In this document: positions 26,592 to 34,917 of the stretch, piece by piece
Layout of the letters: every line of letters begins with the position of its first letter
How positions within the stretch are numbered: position 1 is the stretch's first letter
Source: Protaetiibacter mangrovi
Lineage (GTDB): Bacteria > Actinomycetota > Actinomycetes > Actinomycetales > Microbacteriaceae
Length of the DNA: 64,000 nt
Reading direction: 5' to 3'
Assembly: GCF_024752305.1 (NCBI RefSeq)
Contig: NZ_JANTHX010000005.1
Span: 399,050-463,049, forward strand
Program-made: the position numbers and the translations under genes
The notes under the pieces: generated by a model
Databases searched by the model: none
The model's input: the letters and a program-made list of their open reading frames with translations, nothing else
Told to the model about the DNA's origin: nothing

Positions 26592-26957
26592 ATGACCGAA
26601 CGGCAGGACTTCGAGAACTGGGTGCGGCGGTATCGCGTGGCGTGGGAGTCGAACGCGCCCGACGACATCCGCGCGCTCTTCACCCCCGACGGGGAATACC
26701 TCACCGGACCGTCCGAGCGGCCGTGGCGGGGGCACGACGAGATCGTGGCGAATTGGATCGAGGCGGCCGATCAGCCGGGTGACACGAGCTACACGAGCAC
26801 GGTGATCGCGGTCGACGGCGAGCTGGGCGTCGTGCAGCTGACGGTCGACTACCGCGAAGGGCGTCTCTACGACAACATCTGGCTCGTCGAGCTGGCGGCC
26901 GACGGTCGGGCGCGGCGCTTCACCGAGTGGTACATGAAGAGGCCGGATTCGGCGTAG
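26592..26957 (+). CDS. Nuclear transport factor 2/SnoaL-like family protein
   Basis: A protein of 121 residues, the size of a single NTF2-like cone. The helix VRRYRVAWESNAPDDIRALFTPDGEYL followed by RGHDEIVANWIEA and the strand pairs IWLVELAADGRARRFTEWYMKRP are typical. These domains act as small-molecule enzymes or binding pockets; no specific function can be assigned. It converges on the marP-like gene with a 6-nt gap. Confidence 0.8.
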   Translation: MTERQDFENWVRRYRVAWESNAPDDIRALFTPDGEYLTGPSERPWRGHDEIVANWIEAADQPGDTSYTSTVIAVDGELGVVQLTVDYREGRLYDNIWLVELAADGRARRFTEWYMKRPDSA

Positions 26958-26963
26958 CGGCGC

Positions 26964-28163
26964 TCAGCCGGCGACGCAGTGTCCCGGCTCGACCGGGGCG
27001 GTGAGCGACTCCGCTCCGTCGAGCAGCGGCTCGAGCTGCAGCATGGTGGTGGCGTAGCCGACGTTCTCGTGATCGGCGTTGCGCGCGAAGACGATCCCCG
27101 CCACCTCGCCCTCCAGCGTCACGAGCGGGCCGCCGGAGTTCCCGGGCTGCACGTCGGCCGCGATCGTCGCGACCTCGCGGGTGCTCGCGCTGTCGCCGTA
27201 GATGTCGGCCACGCGCTCGTCCGAGATCGCCAGCACCTTCGCGGCGCCCGAGGTGAAGGGGCCGCCGTGCGGGTAGCCGTCCACGACGCCCTCGTCGCCT
27301 ATCCCGGCGTCCGCGAGTGCGAGCGGCGTCGCCACGAGTCCGGGTACCGCGAGGATCGCGACGTCGACGTCCGGGTCGAACCAGACGACGCGCGCGTCGA
27401 GCACCTGGCCGTCGGGGAGCTCGACGACGGGGTTCGCGACGCCCGCCACCACGTGCGCGTTGGTGACCACCCGTTCCGCCGCGACGACGAAACCGCTGCC
27501 CGACTGGTTCTGCCCGCACGCGTAGGCGGTCCCGCTGATGCGCGCCACCGATCGCGAGGCGGCCTCGAGGGGGTCCGTGGCGGTGTCGACGTCCGGCGGC
27601 TGCTGCCCGGTCGCGATGCCGCCGAGTGCCTCGTCGATCGTCGGGATGCCCTGCTCCAGGATCGCCGAGCGCAGCTGCGCGATGCCCTGCGCCACGGGGC
27701 CGGGCGTGATGCGGTCGATCGTGCTGATCACGACCGAGCGCTTGACCGCCTGGGAGATCACCGGCACGCCGAGCTGCGCGACGCTCCCGGCGACGAGCGT
27801 CACGACGAGGGCGGCCGCCACCAGGTTGGCGACGGCGCCGAGCACGCGCTCGAGCGTCGTGAGGTCGCGCTCGCGGCGGGGGTCGTCGGGGCGCCGACCG
27901 CGCACCGCCGCGCCGATCGTGACCCCGAGCAGGTGCCCGCCGACCAGCAGCAGCACGGCGAGGGCGAGCGAGATCCCGAGCCGCCAGTCGGGCGAGGGGA
28001 TCGCGGCGGCCACGAACGGCACCGCGAAGAACGCGGCCGCGCCACCCGCCGCCACTCCGAGGATGGCGCTCACACTGCGCAGGATGCCGTTTCGCCATCC
28101 CTCCCCGAGGTACACGATCAGCACGAGCACGAGCAGCACGTCGAGCAGTCGGGCGGCGATCAC
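26964..28163 (-). CDS. marP: MarP-like membrane-anchored trypsin-like serine protease
   Basis: A protein of 399 residues. The N-terminal 150 residues contain four helices of the CvpA (colicin V production) type. The periplasmic protease has the triad His in VVTNAHVV (about 235), Asp in DPDVDVAIL (about 266) and Ser in QPGNSGGPL (about 341). Two Cys (ACGQN and the C-terminal HCVAG) could form the regulatory disulfide described for Mycobacterium MarP, an acid-resistance protease. The GTG at 28163 is close to a possible -10 (GAGACT at 28070-28075 plus 100, i.e. 28170-28175). Confidence 0.88.
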   Translation of the reverse strand: MIAARLLDVLLVLVLIVYLGEGWRNGILRSVSAILGVAAGGAAAFFAVPFVAAAIPSPDWRLGISLALAVLLLVGGHLLGVTIGAAVRGRRPDDPRRERDLTTLERVLGAVANLVAAALVVTLVAGSVAQLGVPVISQAVKRSVVISTIDRITPGPVAQGIAQLRSAILEQGIPTIDEALGGIATGQQPPDVDTATDPLEAASRSVARISGTAYACGQNQSGSGFVVAAERVVTNAHVVAGVANPVVELPDGQVLDARVVWFDPDVDVAILAVPGLVATPLALADAGIGDEGVVDGYPHGGPFTSGAAKVLAISDERVADIYGDSASTREVATIAADVQPGNSGGPLVTLEGEVAGIVFARNADHENVGYATTMLQLEPLLDGAESLTAPVEPGHCVAG

Positions 28164-28264
28164 GGCTCCAGTCTCGCAAACGGTCGGCCGTGAGGTTCAT
28201 CGGCGGCTCCTCCGCGTGCGCTGTGGGTCGCCCTCCGCCCCTTGCCGCCGGCACCGCGTACCCC

Positions 28265-28270
28265 CAGAAT
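28265..28270 (+). promoter_or_regulatory. -10 element of the 28278 gene (leaderless)
   Basis: CAGAAT, seven bases, ATG; the spacer GGGGGGC is the same as that of the HIT gene. Confidence 0.45.
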
Positions 28271-28277
28271 GGGGGGC

Positions 28278-28775
28278 ATGACGGTCGCCGCCCCCACGAC
28301 CCGTCTGCCCTTCGGCACGACGGTCGAGCGCGCGCGTCGCGGCATCGCCTGCGCCAGCTGCCGGGCGCCCTCGCTCGAGGGCGAGCCGTTCTGCGCGCAC
28401 TGCGGAGCGCGAGTCGTGATCCCGGCGACGGGTCGTCCGGCCGCCGACGTCGCCGCCACCCGCAGCCTGCAGTTCGCCGGGCTCGTGGTGCTCGCCAACG
28501 CGGTGGTCGGCGGGCTCGCGTTCGCGGTCGTCTACCTGGTGTCGGATGCGGCGCGGCTCACCGAGGCCGCGATCTTCCTGCAGGGTCTCCAGCTGCTCGT
28601 GGTCGCCGCGCTCGCGACCACCTCCATCCGCTTCGGCGTGCGGGGGCTGCGCGACACGGCCGACGGGATGCTGCGCCGCCGCGGGTGGGCGGTCGCCGGC
28701 ATCGTGGTGTCGTCGACCATCGCGCTCCTCGTGACGCTCTCGTTCGCACTCGTGCTGGTGCTCGCCATCCGCTGA
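28278..28775 (+). CDS. Membrane protein with N-terminal zinc ribbon
   Basis: A protein of 165 residues. A CASC and CAHCGAR pair near residues 23-45 forms a probable zinc ribbon; three or four hydrophobic helices follow (about 60-85, 93-113, 135-160). I recognise no named family. The ATG at 28278 follows its -10 by seven bases. It lies 110 nt upstream of rpsO, on the same strand, but rpsO has its own promoter. Confidence 0.8.
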   Translation: MTVAAPTTRLPFGTTVERARRGIACASCRAPSLEGEPFCAHCGARVVIPATGRPAADVAATRSLQFAGLVVLANAVVGGLAFAVVYLVSDAARLTEAAIFLQGLQLLVVAALATTSIRFGVRGLRDTADGMLRRRGWAVAGIVVSSTIALLVTLSFALVLVLAIR

Positions 28776-28792
28776 GCACCGCCCGCTCTGCT

Positions 28793-28798
28793 AGACTC
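28793..28798 (+). promoter_or_regulatory. -10 element of rpsO
   Basis: TAGACT, giving a leader of about 80 nt. The leader holds a C/G-rich hairpin (CCCCCCG with GGGTGGGG, 28836-28855) and AGAAAGGGGAT before the ATG, so this gene, unlike most here, has a real 5' UTR, a likely site for S15 autoregulation. Confidence 0.6.
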
Positions 28799-28887
28799 CC
28801 AAGGTTGCCGTCCAACGGCCGCGGATCGAGAGAGCCCCCCGCATCGGGTGGGGAGCACCGCGCAACGAGAAGAAAGGGGATCCCTCT

Positions 28888-29157
28888 ATGGCACTGGATG
28901 CAGACGTCAAGAAGGCGATCATCGACGAGTACGCCACCCACCCCGGAGACACCGGATCCCCCGAGGTGCAGGTCGCGATCCTCACCAAGCGGATCAAGGA
29001 CCTCACCGAGCACCTCAAGGAGCACAAGCACGACCACCACTCGCGTCGTGGCCTCCTGCTGCTCGTGGGCCAGCGTCGCCGGCTGCTCGGCTACCTCCAG
29101 GACATCGACATCGAGCGCTACCGCTCGCTGATCGAGCGTCTGGGGCTGCGTCGCTAG
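28888..29157 (+). CDS. rpsO: 30S ribosomal protein S15
   Basis: A protein of 89 residues, the normal length. Conserved S15 segments: [36 protein letters not shown] and [13 protein letters not shown]. It binds the 16S rRNA central domain early in 30S assembly. AGAAAGGGGAT precedes the ATG. A strong terminator follows. pnp, its usual neighbour, lies about 12 kb downstream in this genome. Confidence 0.98.
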   Translation: MALDADVKKAIIDEYATHPGDTGSPEVQVAILTKRIKDLTEHLKEHKHDHHSRRGLLLLVGQRRRLLGYLQDIDIERYRSLIERLGLRR

Positions 29158-29208
29158 GGAGCGAGACCCGAGCGCGCATCGTCGACAGACACCGCGAACT
29201 TCTTCTTC

Positions 29209-29238
29209 GAAGGCCGTCACCGCAAGGTGGCGGCCTTC
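29209..29238 (+). terminator. rpsO terminator
   Basis: GAAGGCCGTCACC and GGTGGCGGCCTTC form a 13-bp stem (one G-T pair) around GCAA, followed by GTCGTTCGG. TTCTTCTTC precedes it. It lies 51 nt after the stop. Confidence 0.7.
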
Positions 29239-29285
29239 GTCGTTCGGCCCCCGAGCAGGGGCGCGACATCGGGCGGGAGGCTCGC

Positions 29286-29291
29286 GATACT
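29286..29291 (+). promoter_or_regulatory. -10 element of the ion channel gene (leaderless)
   Basis: GATACT, six bases, ATG at 29298. Confidence 0.45.
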
Positions 29292-29297
29292 CCCACC

Positions 29298-30008
29298 ATG
29301 AGACAGCAACGTTGGGCCCGACTGACCGAGTGGCCGCTGGCGATGGCCGCGGTCGTGTTCCTCATCGCCTATTCGGTGGAGGTGATCGGCGATCTGGACG
29401 ATGCTGCCGCGGTCATTCCCGAGGCGCTCATGATCGTCACGTGGGCCGTGTTCCTGGTCGACTACTCCGTCAACCTGGTGCTCGCGGAACGGCGCGGTCG
29501 CTGGTTTCTCACCCATCTCTTCGATCTGGCGATCGTCGTGCTGCCGATCCTCCGCCCGCTGCGGCTCCTGAGGCTCGTGACCCTGTTGACGATCCTGCAG
29601 AGGACCGCGGGGACGGCGCTCCGTGGGCGCATCATCATCTATGTCGTGGGCGCTTCCGTGCTTCTGGTGTACGTGGCCGCCCTCGCGGTTCTGGACGCGG
29701 AGCGTGGCCAGGGCGGATCCATTCAGAATCTCCAAGAGGGCCTCTGGTGGGCCTTCGTCACGATCACGACCGTCGGCTACGGCGACTACTACCCGATCAC
29801 CGCCACGGGTCAGATCGTCGCGGTCGGCATCATGGTCGGAGGGATCACACTGATCGGCGTCGTCACCGCGACCTTCGCATCCTGGATCGTCGAGAAAGTG
29901 GATGCACACAGCGTGCGTCAGCAGGCGGCGACCCGAGGGCAGGTCGAGGAGCTCCGGGAGGAGATCCGCGCTCTCCGTGAGCTGCTCGCGGGGAGCGGAG
30001 CCCCCTGA
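29298..30008 (+). CDS. Voltage-gated-like potassium channel protein
   Basis: A protein of 236 residues with the six-helix ion-channel plan: S4-like PILRPLRLLRLVTLL, pore helix LWWAFVTITTVGYGDYYP with the selectivity filter TVGYGD starting near residue 158, and a following helix. A C-terminal coiled coil (QVEELREEIRALRELLAG) would aid tetramer assembly. No ligand-binding domain is present. Codon usage is less GC-biased than its neighbours (for example GAT and CTT away from the usual contexts), so recent acquisition is possible. Confidence 0.9.
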   Translation: MRQQRWARLTEWPLAMAAVVFLIAYSVEVIGDLDDAAAVIPEALMIVTWAVFLVDYSVNLVLAERRGRWFLTHLFDLAIVVLPILRPLRLLRLVTLLTILQRTAGTALRGRIIIYVVGASVLLVYVAALAVLDAERGQGGSIQNLQEGLWWAFVTITTVGYGDYYPITATGQIVAVGIMVGGITLIGVVTATFASWIVEKVDAHSVRQQAATRGQVEELREEIRALRELLAGSGAP

Positions 30009-30092
30009 CTCTCGAACACCCGTGCGCACCCGCACGCGTGCCACCCCAGTTGGGGATGGCCGCCCGGTCTGTCCAGGCGCACACTTCGTGCC

Positions 30093-30224
30093 ATGGACGA
30101 ATGTCGACACGGGCTGCTCGAGGCGGTGTGCGCGGTGTGCTGCCGCGAGTCCGCCGCGGCCCCCGCGCCGTCCGCACCCGAGCCCGGTCGCGTCCTCGCC
30201 GGTGCCGGGTCGGACGCCCGCTGA
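30093..30224 (+). CDS. Small Cys-rich protein (possible zinc ribbon)
   Basis: A 43-residue ORF beginning MDECRHGLLEAVCAVCC. The spacing Cys-x-His, then Cys-x2-Cys, is a plausible zinc-binding knuckle; the rest is Ala/Pro-rich. Similar tiny proteins with ECxHG and CxxC occur in Actinobacteria to my knowledge. No good ribosome-binding site is visible. It lies just ahead of the 30245 gene. Confidence 0.4.
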   Translation: MDECRHGLLEAVCAVCCRESAAAPAPSAPEPGRVLAGAGSDAR

Positions 30225-30232
30225 AGCCCGCA

Positions 30233-30238
30233 TAGGAT
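30233..30238 (+). promoter_or_regulatory. -10 element of the 30245 gene (leaderless)
   Basis: TAGGAT, six bases, ATG. Confidence 0.5.
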
Positions 30239-30244
30239 CGCGGC

Positions 30245-30673
30245 ATGGCATTGTTCCGCCGACGCGGCGTCGACACGAACCTGCCGCGCGACGACCGCGG
30301 CTTCGGCAGCTTCGACGACTACGTCTACAACCTGACCCCCCGCAACAAGCGCACCACGATGGTGCTGGCGAACTCGAACCCGTACCAGGACGAGCTGCGC
30401 GAGCTGGTCGAGTCGGGGGCCACGGGGATCGAGACGGCGATCTCGCCGCGCTCGATCCAGGCGGAGGGGCAGGATGCGCCGATCGAGGTGCGGCTTTTCA
30501 CCGGGCGCCGCGTGAGCGGTCCAGTCGGCATGGTGCCGCGCGGCCTGGAGTCGGTGGTCGACGAGAACCTGCGCCGGCTCGACGACCGCGGCGTGAAGGT
30601 GCGCATCCCGGTGCGGATCGACCGGAAGCGCGAGGGCTACCGCGTCACCCTGCTGATGGGCGCGCTGAAGTAG
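30245..30673 (+). CDS. Conserved hypothetical protein
   Basis: A soluble protein of 142 residues: a basic start (ALFRRRGVD), then FDDYVYNLTPRNKRTTMVLA and a C-terminal beta-rich part with GRRVSGPVGMVPRGLESVVDENLRRL. The pattern VSGPVGMVP..LE is reminiscent of HIRAN-like folds, but I cannot assign it. No signal peptide or membrane helix. It converges on the thioredoxin gene with a 16-nt gap. Confidence 0.75.
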   Translation: MALFRRRGVDTNLPRDDRGFGSFDDYVYNLTPRNKRTTMVLANSNPYQDELRELVESGATGIETAISPRSIQAEGQDAPIEVRLFTGRRVSGPVGMVPRGLESVVDENLRRLDDRGVKVRIPVRIDRKREGYRVTLLMGALK

Positions 30674-30689
30674 CGTCGGCTCGTCGCGG

Positions 30690-31076
30690 CTACTCGGCCT
30701 GCGCGGAGTCGAGCTCGGCCTGGGCTGCGGCGACCTTCTCGCGCACCTCGTCCATGTCGAGGGCGCGGATCTGGCCGATGAGGTCCTCGAGCACGTGGCC
30801 GGGCAGCGCGCCCGCCTGCGCGAAGATGCCGATGCCGTCGCGGAAGGCCATCAGGGTGGGGATCGAGCTGATGTTGAGCGCCGCGGAGAGACCCTGCTCG
30901 GCATCCGTGTCGACCTTGGCGAAGGTGATGTCGGGGTGCTTCTCGCTCGCGGCCTCGAACACCGGCCCGAACGCGCGGCACGGTCCGCACCAGGCGGCCC
31001 AGAAGTCGACGAGCACGATGTCGCCCTCCAGCACGGTGTTCTCGAAGGTCTTCTCGGTGAGCTCGACGGTCGCCAT
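30690..31076 (-). CDS. Thioredoxin
   Basis: A protein of 128 residues. The active site is W29-CGPC-R (DFWAAWCGPCRAF), and cis-Pro lies in SSIPTLMAFRDG. A C-terminal helical extension of about 20 residues (MDEVREKVAAAQAELDSAQAE) goes beyond the usual thioredoxin fold. Cytosolic dithiol reductant. ATG at 31076 with -10 element 6 nt upstream. Confidence 0.93.
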   Translation of the reverse strand: MATVELTEKTFENTVLEGDIVLVDFWAAWCGPCRAFGPVFEAASEKHPDITFAKVDTDAEQGLSAALNISSIPTLMAFRDGIGIFAQAGALPGHVLEDLIGQIRALDMDEVREKVAAAQAELDSAQAE

Positions 31077-31082
31077 GCATTC

Positions 31083-31088
31083 AGGCTA
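31083..31088 (-). promoter_or_regulatory. -10 element of the thioredoxin gene (leaderless)
   Basis: TAGCCT on the minus strand, six bases, ATG. Confidence 0.5.
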
Positions 31089-31195
31089 CGGGAGCACCGG
31101 ATGCCGCGCTGGCGTCGGGAATACTCCCGGCATCCGTACGGTTTCACCGGATATCAATGCAAATGCATAGAAATACCGAGGAGACGGAACAGGCC

Positions 31196-32431
31196 ATGAG
31201 CAGCCAGATGCAGTTCGGCATCTTCAGCGTGAGCGACATCACGCGCGATCCCACCACGGGCGAGACGCCGAGCGAGGCGCAGCGCATCCGCGACATCGTC
31301 ACGATCGCGAAGCACGTGGAGGAGGTGGGCCTCGACGTCTTCGCCCTCGGCGAGCACCACAACCCGCCGTTCTTCTCGAGCTCGCCCACGACGACGCTCG
31401 CCTACATCGGCGCCCAGACGGAGCGCCTCATCCTGTCCACCGCGACGACCCTCATCACCACCAACGACCCGGTGAAGATCGCCGAGGACTACGCGATGCT
31501 GCAGCACCTCACGGGCGGTCGCGTCGACCTCGTGATGGGACGCGGCAACACCGGCCCGGTGTACCCGTGGTTCGGACAGGACATCCGCCAGGGCTTGCCG
31601 CTCGCGATCGAGAACTACGCCCTGCTGCGCGAGCTCTGGGAGAAGGACGTCGTCGACTGGGAGGGCAAGTTCCGCAGCCCGCTGCAGGGCTTCACCTCGA
31701 CCCCGCGCCCGCTCGACGGGGTCGCGCCGTTCGTCTGGCACGGCTCCATCCGCACGCCCGAGATCGCCGAGCAGGCCGCCTACTACGGCGACGGCTTCTT
31801 CGCGAACAACATCTTCTGGCCCAAGGAGCACTACCAGCGCCTCATCACCCTCTACCGCCAGCGCTACGCGCACTACGGTCACGGAACGCCCGAGCAGGCG
31901 ATCGTGGGCCTCGGCGGGCAGGCGTTCATGGCGAAGAACTCGCAGGATGCGGTGGCCGCGTTCCGCCCGTACTTCGACAACGCGCCGGTCTACGGTCACG
32001 GGCCCTCGCTCGAGGAGTTCCAGGAGCTGACCCCGCTCACCGTCGGATCCCCGCAGCAGGTCGTCGACCGCTACGCCGCGATGCGGGAGCACTACGGCGA
32101 CTACCAGCGCCAGCTGTTCCTGCTCGACCACGCCGGGCTCCCGCTGAAGACGGTGCTCGAGCAGATCGACCTGCTCGGAACCGAGGTGGTGCCGGTGCTG
32201 CGACGCGAGCTGGCGCAGAACCGTCCGGCCGAGGTGCCCGACGCCCCCACCCACGCGGCACGCGTCGCCGCGGTCTACGGTGACGGTCCCGCCCGCGAGG
32301 CGCGGCCGACGTCTGCCGGTGGCAACAACCTCACCGTCGGCGGCCCCTACCAGGACACCCCGGTCGCGGTCGCCGTCACGAGCGGCTCCGCCTTCGGCGT
32401 GGCCGCGACCCGGACGGGGGCGGCACGATGA
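31196..32431 (+). CDS. LLM-class flavin-dependent oxidoreductase (CE1758-like luciferase family)
   Basis: A protein of 411 residues. The bacterial-luciferase barrel has DVFALGEHHNPPF, GRVDLVMGRGNTGPVYPWFG and VWHGSIRTPEIAEQAAYYGDGFF. It uses reduced FMN with O2; the partner FMN reductase gene overlaps by four bases. The substrate is unknown. I place the start at ATG 31196, ahead of SSQMQFGIFS; an ATG at 31157 would add 13 residues and starts inside an AT-rich patch unlike the rest of the window. The C-terminal 40 residues are low-complexity. Confidence 0.9.
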   Translation: MSSQMQFGIFSVSDITRDPTTGETPSEAQRIRDIVTIAKHVEEVGLDVFALGEHHNPPFFSSSPTTTLAYIGAQTERLILSTATTLITTNDPVKIAEDYAMLQHLTGGRVDLVMGRGNTGPVYPWFGQDIRQGLPLAIENYALLRELWEKDVVDWEGKFRSPLQGFTSTPRPLDGVAPFVWHGSIRTPEIAEQAAYYGDGFFANNIFWPKEHYQRLITLYRQRYAHYGHGTPEQAIVGLGGQAFMAKNSQDAVAAFRPYFDNAPVYGHGPSLEEFQELTPLTVGSPQQVVDRYAAMREHYGDYQRQLFLLDHAGLPLKTVLEQIDLLGTEVVPVLRRELAQNRPAEVPDAPTHAARVAAVYGDGPAREARPTSAGGNNLTVGGPYQDTPVAVAVTSGSAFGVAATRTGAAR

Positions 32432-33069
32432 CCCGCCGTATCGCCGTCGTGAGCGCGGGTCTCTCGAACCCGTCGTCGACCCGCATGCTCGCCGACCGGC
32501 TCGCCTCGGCGACGGTCGGCGAGCTGCGGGAGCGCGGGATCGAGGCCACTGTCGACGTGATCGAGCTGCGCGACCTCGCGCACGACATCACCAACAACCT
32601 GCTCGCGGGGTTCGCGCCGCCCGCGCTCGAGGACGCCCTCAACCGGGTGGTGTCGGCCGACGGCCTGATCGCCGTGACGCCGATCTTCTCGACGAGCTAC
32701 TCGGGGCTGTTCAAGTCGTTCATCGACGTGATCGACCCGGACGCGCTCGCCGGGATGCCCGTGCTGATCGGCGCGAACGCGGGAACCGCCCGCCACTCGC
32801 TCGCGATCGACTACGCGATCCGTCCGCTGTTCGCCTACCTGCACGCGGAGCCGGTTCCGACCGGTGTGTTCGCGGCGTCGAGCGACTGGGGTGCGCAGGC
32901 CGACGACGTGAAGCCGCTGGCCTCGCGCATCGAGCGCGGCGCGCGCGAGCTCGCCGAGTCGATCGCGCGGCGCGAGCAGCAGGAGGTGCTCGACCCGTTC
33001 GACCCCGACGCGTTCCTCGGCGAGGGACGCTCGTTCGGTCACCTGCTGGGCGGGCTCGCCTCCGACTGA
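32428..33069 (+). CDS. NAD(P)H-dependent FMN reductase (CE1759-like)
   Basis: A protein of 213 residues, flavodoxin-like fold of the FMN_red family: VVSAGLSNPSSTRMLADRL binds the FMN phosphate, and TPIFSTSYSGLFKSFIDVID is the second signature. It supplies reduced FMN to the monooxygenase encoded just upstream; ATGA overlap indicates coupled translation. The gene converges on the GH15 gene with a 6-nt gap. Confidence 0.92.
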   Translation: MTRRIAVVSAGLSNPSSTRMLADRLASATVGELRERGIEATVDVIELRDLAHDITNNLLAGFAPPALEDALNRVVSADGLIAVTPIFSTSYSGLFKSFIDVIDPDALAGMPVLIGANAGTARHSLAIDYAIRPLFAYLHAEPVPTGVFAASSDWGAQADDVKPLASRIERGARELAESIARREQQEVLDPFDPDAFLGEGRSFGHLLGGLASD

Positions 33070-33075
33070 GCGAGC

Positions 33076-34866
33076 TCAGCCGCGCCGGGTCTCCGCGCCG
33101 CCCACCGCATCCGCCGCGCGCACGAGCGCGAGATGCGACAGGGCCTGCGGGGTGTTCCCGGCGTGGCGGCGGGCGGTCACGTCGTACTCCTCGGACAGCA
33201 GCCCGAGGTCGTTCGCGAGGGCGCACGCGCGGTCCATCAGGGCGATCGCGTCGCCGGCGCGCCCGGTCGCGGCGTACTGCTCGACGAGCCAGAACGAGCA
33301 CGCGATGAAGGGGTGCTCGTCGCCCGGAAGCCCGTCCACCCCGGACGAGGTGCGATAGCGGTGGACGAGGCCGTCGCGCATCAGCGTCTGCTCGATGCGC
33401 TCCACGGTGGCGATCATCCGCGGGTCATCGGGCGGGCAGTAGCCCACGCTCGGGAGCATGAGCAGCGAGGCGTCCACCTCGTCGTCGTCGTAGTTCTGGC
33501 GGAACCAGCCGCCCGGCGCGACCCCCTGCGCGTCGATCTCGGCGCGCATCCGCTCGCGCAGCCGCTCCCACTCCTCGACCGGGCCGTCGAGCCCGTGCTC
33601 GTTCACCGCGCGGATGCCGCGGTCGAGCGCGGCCCAGATCATCGCCCGCGAGTGGGTGAACATGCGCGGGGCGCCGCGGATCTCCCAGATGCCGCAGTCG
33701 GGCTCGTCGATCCGGTCGCCGACGCGCGCGAGCAGCGCGCGCTGCAGCGGCCAGGAGAACTCGGACTCCTCGAGACCGGCTCGGCGCGCGACGTCGAGCG
33801 CCACGAGCACCTCGCCGATGACGTCGGCCTGGTACTGCTCGGCGGCGGCGTTGCCGACCCGCACGGGTGCGGCCCCCTCGTAGCCGGGCAGCGAGGCGAG
33901 CTCCCGCTCCCACAGGTCGCGTTCGCCGGCGATCCCGTAGACGATCTGCATCTGCGCCGGATCACCCGCGATCGCGCGCAGCAGCCACTGCCTCCAGTGC
34001 TCGGCGATGCCGAGGAACCCGTGGGCGATGAACGCCTCGAGGGTCAGCGCGGCATCTCTCAGCCACACGAAGCGGTAGTCCCAGTTGCGCGAGCCGCCGA
34101 ACTCCTCGGGGAGCGAGGTCGTCGCGGCCGCCACGATGCCACCCGTGTCGCGGTGGGTGAGCGCGCGCAGCACGAGAAGGGAGCGTCGCACCTGCGCGCG
34201 GTGGACGTCGGGTGCGTCGATGCGGTCCGACCAGCCGCGCCACCACTCGCTGGTGCGCCCGATCGCCGCATCGATGTCGAGGGCGGCCGGCGCCTCGTCG
34301 GAGGAGGGGAACCAGGTGAGCGACAGATCCACGAGCTCGCCCTCGCGGACCGCGACGGTGCCGCTGTGCAGATGGTCGGCCGCCTCGAGCGCGGCGCCGC
34401 GGAGCACGACGGCGTCGGGTCCCGCGATCGCGACGAGCTCGGGCGCGCCGGTCTGCCGTCGCTGCCGCACCCACGGCACGGCGCGGGCGTAGTCGAACCG
34501 CATCCGCAGACGCTGCGCGAACTCGACGCCTCCCGACACGCCCCGGATGCGACGCACGAGGTCGGTGCGCCGGGGGTCGCCGTCGGGCGACATCACGAGC
34601 AGCTCCTCGACCTCGGCGACCCCGTCGGCGGTCTCCCACCGGGTGACGAGGGTGAAGGTGCCGTCGTCGTAGCGACGGGACACGAGGGCGGCCTCGTCGA
34701 CCGGGCGCAGCTGCCAGCTGCCGTGCTCCTCGTCGCCGAGCAGGGCGCCGAAGATCGAGGGGGAGTCGTAGCGCGGCAGACACAACCAGTCGATCGAGCC
34801 GTCACGGGAGACGAGCGCCGCGGTGCGGCAATCGCTGAGCAGGGCGTAGTCGTCGATCGCTGTCAT
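33076..34866 (-). CDS. Glycoside hydrolase family 15 protein (glucoamylase/trehalase-like)
   Basis: A protein of 596 residues. The N-terminal beta-sandwich begins DYALLSDCRTAALVSRDGSIDWLCLPRYDSPSIFGALLG, the hallmark of bacterial GH15 proteins. The (alpha/alpha)6 barrel has GGSRNWDYRFVWLRDA and, near the C-terminus, FIACSFWLVEQYA. No signal peptide, so it acts in the cytosol; mycobacterial relatives hydrolyse trehalose. It is divergent from zwf, with 51 nt between the starts. GAGAAT lies 7 nt before the ATG. Confidence 0.92.
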   Translation of the reverse strand: MTAIDDYALLSDCRTAALVSRDGSIDWLCLPRYDSPSIFGALLGDEEHGSWQLRPVDEAALVSRRYDDGTFTLVTRWETADGVAEVEELLVMSPDGDPRRTDLVRRIRGVSGGVEFAQRLRMRFDYARAVPWVRQRRQTGAPELVAIAGPDAVVLRGAALEAADHLHSGTVAVREGELVDLSLTWFPSSDEAPAALDIDAAIGRTSEWWRGWSDRIDAPDVHRAQVRRSLLVLRALTHRDTGGIVAAATTSLPEEFGGSRNWDYRFVWLRDAALTLEAFIAHGFLGIAEHWRQWLLRAIAGDPAQMQIVYGIAGERDLWERELASLPGYEGAAPVRVGNAAAEQYQADVIGEVLVALDVARRAGLEESEFSWPLQRALLARVGDRIDEPDCGIWEIRGAPRMFTHSRAMIWAALDRGIRAVNEHGLDGPVEEWERLRERMRAEIDAQGVAPGGWFRQNYDDDEVDASLLMLPSVGYCPPDDPRMIATVERIEQTLMRDGLVHRYRTSSGVDGLPGDEHPFIACSFWLVEQYAATGRAGDAIALMDRACALANDLGLLSEEYDVTARRHAGNTPQALSHLALVRAADAVGGAETRRG

Positions 34867-34873
34867 CACGACC

Positions 34874-34879
34874 ATTCTC
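34874..34879 (-). promoter_or_regulatory. -10 element of the GH15 gene (leaderless)
   Basis: GAGAAT on the minus strand, seven bases, ATG. Confidence 0.45.
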
Positions 34880-34904
34880 CCCAGCGCCCCCTCGGAACGC
34901 CGAG

Positions 34905-34910
34905 TAGGGT
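34905..34910 (+). promoter_or_regulatory. -10 element of zwf (leaderless)
   Basis: TAGGGT, seven bases, ATG at 34918. Confidence 0.5.
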
Positions 34911-34917
34911 CGCGCGC

